A DNA stretch of 12,762 bases. It comes from Chlamydiae bacterium RIFCSPHIGHO2_12_FULL_27_8 (GTDB lineage: Bacteria; Chlamydiota; Chlamydiia; Chlamydiales; SM23-39). Shown here one piece after another: positions 1 to 7,000 of this stretch (position 1 is its first letter; each line of letters starts with the position of its first letter). Both the position numbers and the translations under genes were made by a program. Below the pieces are notes generated by a model. That model was not told the origin of the DNA and did no database searches. It was given only the letters and a program-made list of their open reading frames with translations. The stretch spans positions 3,212 to 15,973 of the forward strand of contig MGLU01000092.1 of assembly GCA_001796155.1 (NCBI GenBank). Reading direction: 5' to 3'.

Positions 1-189
1 ATAAAGCACCTAAAACAACGTGGGATAGGCATATTAATTACCGATCACAATGCTAGGGAAATATTTTCAATAGTTGATAGGAGCTATATTATACATGAAG
101 GGCGAGAAATTTTATCCGGAAGTGTTAAAGAACTGTTAAAAAATAAGCTTGCTAAAGAGCACTATCTAGGTGAGAACTTTTGCATGTAA
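1..189 (+). CDS. lptB: LptB, LPS export ABC transporter ATPase (3' end only)
   Basis: Sixty-two C-terminal residues are present and the 5' part lies outside the window. The segment holds the H-loop region (LITDHNARE, switch His at visible residue 16), then a D-loop-distal stretch with YIIHEGREILSG. It ends in YLGENFCM, which closely matches the YLGEDF ending of E. coli LptB. LptB is the cytoplasmic ATPase of LptB2FG, which pulls LPS from the inner membrane towards the LptA bridge. Its last 24 bp overlap the 3' end of the opposing GT9 gene. The family call is firm from the tail motif; Walker A, Walker B and the signature motif are not in view. Confidence 0.92.
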   Translation: MKHLKQRGIGILITDHNAREIFSIVDRSYIIHEGREILSGSVKELLKNKLAKEHYLGENFCM

Positions 190-1230
190 TTTTTTTTCAA
201 TATCTATAATTCCGATATTCTCTAATTCAATACTATTTAAGCACTGGCTAATTTTAGATCCTCCGCATCCGTCCATATGACATGGTCTGCATGAAATTTT
301 CGAAGTTATCACTTTGCAGTTTGGATTTTGCCAACCTCCCCATTTTATATCACAAGTAGGGCCGAAAAAAGCATAAACTTTTTTTTTAAAAACATTTGAC
401 AAATGAAACGCAAAAGAATCTACAGTAAAAATTTTCTCTGCATATTTTATTAAAGCTCCGAGTTCTTCAATATTTGTTTTTCCGGATATGTTATAAACAT
501 CTAAACCTTTAATTAAATCTTCAATATATTCAAGTTCACTTTTTGATGAACCGGATACTACTATTACTTTTTTATTTTGATTTAAAAAATGTTTTATTAT
601 TTTATCAAATTTATTAAATCTTTTAAATTGCCATCTTGTATTAGGGTGTATAAGAATGTATTTTTCAATATTATTTTTTTTTAGATAATTTAAAATATTA
701 TCTTCAGATGATTTAGAAATATTAAAGATAAGATCCTTATTATATATTGGAATGTTTAAAACTCTTAAAAAATCTAAATGAAGTTCAACCTGATGTCTTT
801 TTGTAGGAGGGATTTTTACTAAATGAGTAAATTTTTTAAAAAACTTTTTTTTATGAGATTTTTGACCTATTTTATATTTAGCTTTTGAAAAAAAAGCTAA
901 AATATCTCCCCTGTCACCTTCTGTAAGATTTATTATCAGATCATAATTTTTTTTTCTTACCTTTAATATAAACTTGATTTCTTTAACAATTTTTTTAAAA
1001 AAATTAAGTTTTTTTATAGAAAGATCGTAAGAGATAATATTATTGATATATTGATTATTTTTTAAAATTTCTAAAGAGTCGCTGTATATAAAAGCATCTA
1101 TTTCAGCATGAAAATAATTTTTTAAGTTAGTAAATACCGGAGTTGAAAGCAGCACATCCCCAAGAGCTCTGCATTTTATTACTAAAATTTTTTTTATATT
1201 TTTTTTATCGATGTAATTTGTATATTCCAT
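166..1230 (-). CDS. Glycosyltransferase family 9, LPS heptosyltransferase-like (WaaQ/RfaQ type)
   Basis: This is a 354-residue GT-B fold enzyme that probably transfers a heptose or similar sugar from a nucleotide donor to the LPS core at the inner face of the inner membrane. Family marks seen: the N-terminal KCRALGDVLLSTPVF (the GDxLLxTP motif of GT9), a mid-protein ILIHPNTRWQFKRF strand, the donor-site stretch SGKTNIEELGALI...FTVDSFAFHLS, YAFFGPT, and a Cys-rich tail with CRPC and GC spacing common in WaaQ/WaaF-like proteins. The start is set at the ATG at 1230. The open frame runs on to 1383, but those extra 51 codons translate transposon-end sequence (see the IS remnant) and have no GT9 counterpart. 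No good Shine-Dalgarno precedes 1230. The gene faces lptB tail-to-tail, which fits an LPS theme. The exact acceptor and donor cannot be read from the sequence. Confidence 0.85.
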   Translation of the reverse strand: MEYTNYIDKKNIKKILVIKCRALGDVLLSTPVFTNLKNYFHAEIDAFIYSDSLEILKNNQYINNIISYDLSIKKLNFFKKIVKEIKFILKVRKKNYDLIINLTEGDRGDILAFFSKAKYKIGQKSHKKKFFKKFTHLVKIPPTKRHQVELHLDFLRVLNIPIYNKDLIFNISKSSEDNILNYLKKNNIEKYILIHPNTRWQFKRFNKFDKIIKHFLNQNKKVIVVSGSSKSELEYIEDLIKGLDVYNISGKTNIEELGALIKYAEKIFTVDSFAFHLSNVFKKKVYAFFGPTCDIKWGGWQNPNCKVITSKISCRPCHMDGCGGSKISQCLNSIELENIGIIDIEKKLHAKVLT

Positions 1231-1379
1231 AAAAAATCTAAATCTTGAGTAGATATTACTTTGACCGCTCCCCATGGCTAAGGCGAGGGGATTCCTAATT
1301 CTTCGATTGTTGCTCAGGGAAAAAGCTTGGTTTTTGCTAAAAATTCCCATTATGGGAACTTTTACGGCTTTGAACCAAC

Positions 1380-1445
1380 TCATGTTCCCCTAAGTCTCAC
1401 ACAATCTCCAAAGGCTTAACATCCCGCGAGCCCCGCGGTAGACCT
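1380..1445 (-). pseudogene. tnpB: tnpB 3'-terminal fragment, broken by stops
   Basis: The fragment encodes STAGLAGC, stop, AFGDCVRLRGT, stop on the minus strand. It resembles the conserved C-terminal end of IS605 OrfB/TnpB, where TAGLAG is normally followed by xxACGD. Here the usual residue pair is replaced by Cys-stop and the Cys of ACG by Phe, so both the frame and the zinc-ribbon residue are lost. No upstream RuvC-like coding sequence is left between here and ndk. It cannot be functional as a protein; any retained role would be at RNA or DNA-hairpin level. Confidence 0.55.
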
Positions 1446-1488
1446 TTAAAAGATAGAAGCATTTTAATATGGAAACGTATATATTTAC

Positions 1489-1543
1489 AAAAAAAAAAGA
1501 CGGCTTATATCCCCCTGGCTAAAGCCAGGGGGATTACGCCGTC
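1489..1543 (-). terminator. Strong two-tier hairpin followed by T10: IS left end and/or intrinsic terminator
   Basis: The outer arms GACGGC (1499-1504) and GCCGTC (1538-1543) enclose a perfect inner palindrome, CCCCCTGGCT and AGCCAGGGGG (1511-1520 and 1523-1532). On the minus strand the structure is followed at once by ten T residues (complement of A at 1489-1498), the textbook intrinsic-terminator layout. The same core (TGGCT-AA-AGCCA) resembles the right-end hairpin at 1270-1290, which supports a transposon-end origin. On the plus strand the hairpin ends 33 bp before the ndk ATG, so it would lie in or next to the ndk leader. Confidence 0.6.
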
Positions 1544-1576
1544 ATTGATAATCTATGCACAAAAAATGGAGAAAAT

Positions 1577-1996
1577 ATGCTAAGAACTCTATCTATCATC
1601 AAACCTGATGCAGTGGAAAAAAATGTTATAGGGAAAATTTTATCAAGATTTGAAGAAAACAATTTAAAAATTGTTGCATGCAAAATGGTTCATCTAACAG
1701 AAGACAGGGCAAAAAAATTTTATATGGTACATAAAGAAAGACCTTTTTATATGGATTTAATAAAATTTATGACATCCGGACCGATTTTAGTATCTGTTTT
1801 AGAAGGAGACGATGCTGTAGCAAAAAACAGAAAAATAATGGGAGCTACTGATTTTAAAAAAGCTGATAGTGGTACTATTAGAAAAGATTTTGCAACAAGT
1901 ATTGAAAAAAATGCTGTTCATGGCTCAGATAGTTTAGACAATGCAAAAATAGAAATAGATTTCTTTTTTAAAAATAATGAAATTTTTAAAAGATAA
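1577..1996 (+). CDS. ndk: Nucleoside diphosphate kinase
   Basis: Ndk balances NTP and dNTP pools by moving the gamma phosphate from ATP to NDPs through a phospho-histidine. The 139-residue product has the usual family length. It opens with the canonical [13 protein letters not shown] strand (Lys9 contacts phosphate). It has [28 protein letters not shown] and IMGATDF, and ends with the active-site block [20 protein letters not shown], in which His115 is the catalytic nucleophile. The ATG at 1577 is preceded by GGAGA with a 4-bp gap. The gene ends 8 bp from the convergent fic stop. Its upstream region is IS-derived, and no clear sigma-70-type promoter was found between the hairpin and the start. 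Confidence 0.97.
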   Translation: MLRTLSIIKPDAVEKNVIGKILSRFEENNLKIVACKMVHLTEDRAKKFYMVHKERPFYMDLIKFMTSGPILVSVLEGDDAVAKNRKIMGATDFKKADSGTIRKDFATSIEKNAVHGSDSLDNAKIEIDFFFKNNEIFKR

Positions 1997-2004
1997 ATTA
2001 TATT

Positions 2005-2775
2005 TCAACTTTTAAAGAGAGTTTTTTCATTACCTTCCAAATATGATAATCGCTTGTGATAACTATTGGTAAGGGCTTTGCCAATAATTTTTTCCATGGT
2101 ATAAGTTTTCTTATCCCAATCAAATTCTCTAAAAGCTTGATAATAATCCTCTCTATCAATGAATTTAATATTAATTGGCACATATCCTTCTCTAATAAGA
2201 AAATAATTACTAATCACTCTTCCAATACGACCGTTACCATCACAAAAAGGATGAATATACTCAAAAACAAGATGTAATTTGGCCAAACGTTTTATAATAT
2301 TTTCAGAAGGTGTAGAATTATATTCTACAAACATATCTTCTAGACGCTTTATCACTTCTTTTGGATTAGGTGCAATGTGACTTCCTACACGTACAAATTC
2401 ATTATCCTTTCTAAACCTTCCGGCTATATCATCATTAATATTAGAAAGTAAAATTTTATGTAAAAATAATAATACATTAATATTCAGTTCTTCTTCTTTT
2501 GCTTTTTTATCAATATAAGAAATTATTTGCCCTAAATTCTTTACTTCAAACAATTCTCTTGCAGAAATAAATCTATCACAGTTAATTTCATGCAAAATTC
2601 TATCTGTTTCCTCTAAAGTTAAAGTGCTATTTTCTATAGCATTAGAATTAAATACATGTTCAGAAATTTCAGATTCAGAAATTATTTTTAATAACTGCTC
2701 TTTATTAAGAGCTGCCTTATAATATCTCGCCCGAAGAAGGTCAATTTTTTTATAAACACTTAAGATTTTAACCAT
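2005..2775 (-). CDS. Fic-domain protein, class II (N-terminal inhibitory helix), likely AMP transferase
   Basis: This 256-residue protein has a Fic_N-like front and a Fic core. The catalytic motif is complete: H175-P-F-C-D179-G-N181-G-R183-x-x-R186, with the base His, the metal-binding Asp and the phosphate-binding Arg residues. The inhibitory motif [S/T]xxxE[G/N] appears near the N-terminus as S44-N-A-I-E48-N49. This places it in class II, where the helix Glu blocks the ATP gamma-phosphate site, so the enzyme is self-restrained and needs no separate antitoxin. Such enzymes usually add AMP to a hydroxyl side chain of a target protein; the target is not predictable here. There is no C-terminal winged helix, so it probably does not bind its own operator. 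The start ATG at 2775 lies about 20 nt from the predicted transcription start and has only a weak ribosome site. No antitoxin gene is adjacent. Confidence 0.93.
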   Translation of the reverse strand: MVKILSVYKKIDLLRARYYKAALNKEQLLKIISESEISEHVFNSNAIENSTLTLEETDRILHEINCDRFISARELFEVKNLGQIISYIDKKAKEEELNINVLLFLHKILLSNINDDIAGRFRKDNEFVRVGSHIAPNPKEVIKRLEDMFVEYNSTPSENIIKRLAKLHLVFEYIHPFCDGNGRIGRVISNYFLIREGYVPINIKFIDREDYYQAFREFDWDKKTYTMEKIIGKALTNSYHKRLSYLEGNEKTLFKS

Positions 2776-2790
2776 AAAACAACTTAATTT

Positions 2791-2811
2791 TGATATAAAC
2801 TGATTATATCA
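2791..2811. promoter_or_regulatory. Inverted repeat over the fic -10 box
   Basis: TGATATAA (2791-2798) and TTATATCA (2804-2811) are perfect 8-bp arms around a 5-bp spacer. The right arm contains most of the -10 box. It is AT-only apart from one G/C pair per arm, so chance is a real alternative in this genome, but its position suits an operator. Confidence 0.35.
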
Positions 2812-2831
2812 TTGTTTAACGGTTTTGTTAA
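2803..2831 (-). promoter_or_regulatory. fic promoter (TTAACA - 17 bp - TATAAT)
   Basis: On the minus strand a -35 box TTAACA (2831-2826) and a perfect -10 box TATAAT (2808-2803) are separated by exactly 17 bp. The predicted start near 2796 leaves a leader of about 20 nt before the fic ATG. This is the clearest vegetative promoter in the window. The -10 lies in one palindrome and the -35 lies in the centre of another, so repression by occlusion is likely. Confidence 0.7.
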
Positions 2832-2842
2832 CAAAAGCGTTA
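2817..2842. promoter_or_regulatory. Operator-like palindrome 1 over the fic -35 box
   Basis: A 26-bp palindrome with outer arms TAACG and CGTTA and core TTTTGTTAACAAAA. Only the pair at 2822/2837 (G opposite G) breaks the symmetry. The core contains the -35 hexamer. It shares arm sequence and arm spacing with the palindrome at 2867-2892, which is what a dimeric repressor with two binding sites would need. Confidence 0.6.
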
Positions 2843-2866
2843 TACAATCAATTAAATCAATTTTTT

Positions 2867-2892
2867 TAACGATAATGATCGTATAATCGTTA
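2867..2892. promoter_or_regulatory. Operator-like palindrome 2 upstream of the fic promoter
   Basis: Outer arms TAACGAT and ATCGTTA are separated by 12 bp, giving the same TAACG-N16-CGTTA frame as palindrome 1 but a different centre (AATGATCGTATA). Adding one more flanking base at each end makes 8-bp perfect arms (2866-2873 and 2886-2893). The centres of the two palindromes are 50 bp apart, close to five helical turns, so bound dimers would face the same side of the DNA. Confidence 0.55.
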
Positions 2893-2976
2893 ATTTAAAT
2901 CAATATTACCATAAAATTCATTACTTTACATCAAAAATTACTTTAAATATCTTATAATAAATAGATTATTGAAAAA

Positions 2977-4062
2977 TTATTTTTTTGTTTTAAATTTGTC
3001 AATATATTCTAAAGCTTTTCCGGTTCCAAGACAGACAGCTAAAAGCGGATTTGGAGCAACAAAAACAGGTAAACCTGTTTCTTTAATTAAAGCCTTATCA
3101 AGCCCTTTAATTAAAGCGCCACCACCTGCTAAAACCATTCCTCTTTCAACTAGATCTGCAGCTAATTCCGGAGGACATTTTTCTAAAGTTAGTTTTACAT
3201 TTTCTATAATTTGCTGAATAGGTTCAGCTAAACACTCTCTAATTTCTACAGAATTAATTCTTTTTGTAATAGGAAGTCCTGCAACCTGGTCTCTTCCTCT
3301 AACTTCCATTTCAAGCTCATTATTACCCATAGGGTAAGCAGAACCGATTGTCATTTTAATATCTTCTGCTGTTCTAGGACCTATCATTAAATTATATGTT
3401 CTTCTCATATAATTCATTATGCATTCATCAAATTCATCCCCTGCTATTCTAAGTGATCTAGATTCAACAATACCGCCAAGTGAAATAATTGCTATTTCTG
3501 TTGTTCCTCCGCCTATATCAATTATCATATTTGCAGAAGGCTCATGAACGGGAAGGTCAACACCGATCGCAGCTGCCATAGGCTCTTCTATCAAAATAAC
3601 TTCCTGTGCACCTGCATGCAGTGCAGAATCTTCTACTGCTCTTTTTTCAACGCCTGTAATTCCGGAAGGAACGGCAATTAAAATTTTTGGTCTGAAAAGA
3701 GATCTTGTTGGAGTTACTCTTTTTATTAACGCTTTTAACATTCCCTCTGCTATTTCAAAGTCTGCAATAACACCATCTTTCATAGGTCTCACTGCATGAA
3801 TTTTTTTAGGAGTTTTGCCAAGCATAGCCTTTGCTTTATGACCTACTGCCAAAACTTCGTTTGTTACTGAATCAACTGCAACAACTGAAGGTTCAGCTAA
3901 AACAATACCTTTTCCTCTTACATAAACTAAAGTGTTTGCAGTTCCAAGATCGATTCCTATATCAGATGAAAAAAGTCCTTGTACCCTATCAAATCTATGT
4001 ATCAGATTTGATTTTGTTTTAAGCACGAAATCTTTAATATTAAAAGAGTTTTTTAACAGCAT
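2977..4062 (-). CDS. mreB: Rod-shape actin homologue MreB
   Basis: MreB polymerises with ATP under the inner membrane and steers the elongation cell-wall machinery. The 361-residue product shows the actin-fold signatures in order: phosphate-1 GIDLGTANT (36-44), connect-1 region [10 protein letters not shown] (158-167), phosphate-2 [13 protein letters not shown] (180-192) and adenosine motif [13 protein letters not shown] (308-320). It is slightly longer than usual because of about 30 extra residues before [12 protein letters not shown]. That extension is Lys- and hydrophobic-rich and could serve as a membrane-binding segment. The ATG at 4062 has AAAGG about 10 nt upstream, overlapping the stop of the SNF2 gene 13 bp away, so the two are very probably co-transcribed and perhaps translationally coupled. 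mreC/mreD do not follow it. Confidence 0.97.
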   Translation of the reverse strand: MLLKNSFNIKDFVLKTKSNLIHRFDRVQGLFSSDIGIDLGTANTLVYVRGKGIVLAEPSVVAVDSVTNEVLAVGHKAKAMLGKTPKKIHAVRPMKDGVIADFEIAEGMLKALIKRVTPTRSLFRPKILIAVPSGITGVEKRAVEDSALHAGAQEVILIEEPMAAAIGVDLPVHEPSANMIIDIGGGTTEIAIISLGGIVESRSLRIAGDEFDECIMNYMRRTYNLMIGPRTAEDIKMTIGSAYPMGNNELEMEVRGRDQVAGLPITKRINSVEIRECLAEPIQQIIENVKLTLEKCPPELAADLVERGMVLAGGGALIKGLDKALIKETGLPVFVAPNPLLAVCLGTGKALEYIDKFKTKK

Positions 4063-4075
4063 AATTTATTTACCT

Positions 4076-7000
4076 TTACGTCTTTAGAAGTTCTAAAACT
4101 TCTTCCCAAGTTAATTTTGATATTGCCTCATCATCGCATGATACAACTTTCTTTACCAAGCCCTTTTTACGCTTTTGCATTTCAACAATTTTTTCTTCAA
4201 TTGTATTAACAGTTATAAGTTTATATGATGAGACATTTTTTTTCTGCCCAATTCTATGAACTCTATCTGTTGCTTGATTTTCTACAGCCGGATTCCACCA
4301 CATATCATAATGAATAACTGTATCTGCACCTGTTATGTTCAATCCTGTACCACCTGCTTTTAAAGATACTAAAAATACTTTTTTATCAAAATTTTCATTA
4401 AATTCCTTAACAATATCCAATCTGTTATTCGAAGTACCATCCAAATATGAAAAACTTATTCCTCTTTGCAGAAAATCTTCTCTAATAATATGAAGCATTT
4501 TAGTGTATTGTGAAAAAATTACAGTTTTATGATTTGCTTCTATTAAGTTTTGAACTAGCTCTAAAAGCATCTCATATTTTGCAGAATCCCCAACTTCCTT
4601 TGTCTCTTTTGCAAAAATTGCCGGGTGACAGCATATTTGTTTTAACCTTGTAAGCGTTGCAAGTACATGTATTTGTATTTTTTCAAAGCCATCTTTCTTT
4701 ACAAGTTTAGTAAGCTCATCTCTAGCCGATTGTGCATATGATGAATAAAGCTGATGTTGTGTTTCAGTGAGTTTACAGTAGTATACAATTTCAGAAACAG
4801 GAGGAAGCTCTTTTAAAACATCTTCCTTCATTCTTCTTAATATAAATGGTGTAACTTTTCTTTTAAGATACTCGATATTATGTTTTAAAATATCTGCAGT
4901 TGGTCTGACATATTTCTCTGAAAATCTATCATAGCTTGATAAAAATGAAGGCATTAAAAAATCAAAAAGTGACCAAAGCTCATCTAATGAATTTTCAATT
5001 GGAGTTCCGGTTAAGATTAATTTATGTGTAGAATGTAAAAGTTTTACAGATTTAGCATTTCTTGTATCTCTATTTTTAATATGCTGAGCTTCATCTAAAA
5101 TTAGATATGAAAAATTAATTTTTTTATAAAACTCAATATCTTTCTGCATTAAAGTATAAGTAGTTATAACAATATCTTTATTTGATATTGAGGAAATTTC
5201 CTTTTTTCTATTTTGCGGATTTCCATCAATTATTTTAACCAAAGAATCCGGAGAAAATTTATTTATCTCCTCTTTCCAGTTATAAAGAAGTGATGTAGGA
5301 CAAACAACAATAGAAGGTTCAATTTTTTCATTTTGAGACTGTATTATAGCACAAATAGCCTGAATTGTTTTACCAAGGCCCATATCATCTGCTAAAATAC
5401 CATTAAGGTACATTCTTCTTAATTTCTCTAAATAAGCCACACCTTCCACTTGATAAGATCTAAGGATAGCATTTATAGCTTTTGGAATTGGTGTTGGTTT
5501 CAAATAATTTGAAGAAAGCAACTCCTCTCTAACTTTTAAAAGTTCATTAGATATTTTAAATTCTATTGGAATATCTTTAAAAAGAGAATCTTCAATATTT
5601 ACAAGACTCCAAAATGGTTTATCCTCTTCAACATCGTTTAATTTTTTTATTCCTATCTCATCAAAAATCTGAACAACTTTTTTGAGCTTTTCCAAATCAA
5701 GAACTAAAATTTTTGAAAATCTGGATAAATTTTGTTCACTTTTTCTTAAGTTGGAAAGTTCTATGAAAGCTCTGCCCATCGACGAACAATCCCATAGAAG
5801 ATCTAAATTTATTCCTTTTAACTCACCTTCTACTTTTAATTTTACTTTATAATGACCGGGTTTTTTAGAAACATCCAAACTTAAATTAAAAGCAGTTTTA
5901 TCATAAATAAATTGATCAAGTAAATTTTGAGGACATTCAAAATTTATAAAATTTTGATGTTTAGGAATAATTTCAGTCATGAATTCAACAATCTTTTTTT
6001 CAGACTTTGAAATATATGTTCCTGTTTCGTGATTAAATAAAAAATCTGCAAAAAGATCATTTATAATCATTTTTTCTTTAACAAGATCTCTTGCTAAAAC
6101 GCCATCTTCAGTAACAAAATTTACGATTGAATCATAACATTGATTTGTATTTGATGATTTTACTTCAATGCCATCATATATAAAAAATATGCCGGCCTCT
6201 AGTTCACCATCCAAATAAGAAAGAGAACATCTGGCTTTTAAATCGGAAACGAATGGAAGTGTAACAAATTTTTCTATAGATTCAATAGACGAAACTTCAG
6301 CAAATCTTTTTAATTCCGGAAGAGAATTTTCTACAAAAGTCCCAAATAAAGGTTCGGGTACAGTCATATCCCTTATAGAAATTAAGCTTTTAATATGCTC
6401 TCTTTTAATATGTTTTGGAAATTTATAAAAAACTCCTTCATGAATAAGCGATGGATTTGAACTTTCAAAAATATTTGCATCGGTAATATTTATACTATTT
6501 TGATCTATAATAAAAGTTGGGAAAAGCAAAACTTTTGAAGATGGAGGATCAAGATATTTTATTTCAAATTTAATAATAGCTGAAGAAAAAGAATAGTGGA
6601 GCGGCGTTTCAAGATTTGATGCAAAAACATGTGGAAGAGTTGGCAGATCTTCGGATAGATCTACATAAGATCTGGAAGGATTATTTTTTACTTCCATTTC
6701 ATGAATTTTTGTTAAAAGATCACCAAAAGTTTCTATTTCCATTTTTGCAATTTTTAAAGATCTTTCATTATTTAAATTTTCTGTAAATCTTGCATTTGCA
6801 ATTAAAATTTTTAAAATTTCTTTTTCAAGATTTGAAAAATCTTCAAATTTAAAAAAGTAATTTTTAGAATTAATATTTATTTTTTCTTCGTATCTGATAG
6901 CATCAAAAAAGTTTTTGACATTTAAAATATTTAATGGTTTAGATCTAGATGGGATTCTAAGAGCTAAAGAAAATTCCACAAACTTTTGTTTTTCTTCAAT

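Larger units (their letters stand above)
1261..1543 (-). mobile_element. Degenerate IS200/IS605-type element (tnpB-only remnant or short non-autonomous derivative)
   Basis: Read on the minus strand, the right end has a CCCCTCGCCTTAGCCATGGGG-like stem (1290-1270) followed by AGCGGTCAA. This resembles the subterminal hairpin plus TCAA cleavage site seen at right ends of this family. Inside it, the frame from about 1445 reads STAGLAG (1439-1422 encode TAGLAG), then a stop, then AFGDCVRLRGT, then more stops, and EELGIPSP running into the hairpin. TAGLAG followed by xACGD is typical of the zinc-ribbon end of TnpB/OrfB, so this is a decayed tnpB 3' end. The other side is the large hairpin at 1499-1543. 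Local GC is clearly higher than in the flanks. About 280 bp remain, too little for a transposase. The region would also correspond to the omegaRNA-encoding part of a TnpB locus. The exact ends are inferred from motifs, not from a target-site comparison. Confidence 0.65.

Noticed and set aside
1998..2277. Open frames within fic on both strands
   Set aside because: They lie inside the well-supported fic gene, lack ribosome sites, and their products resemble nothing.
2969..3217. Plus-strand frame of 82 codons inside mreB
   Set aside because: Antisense shadow of a conserved mreB region; the apparent low complexity (Ala/Pro/Ser) comes from mreB codons read backwards.
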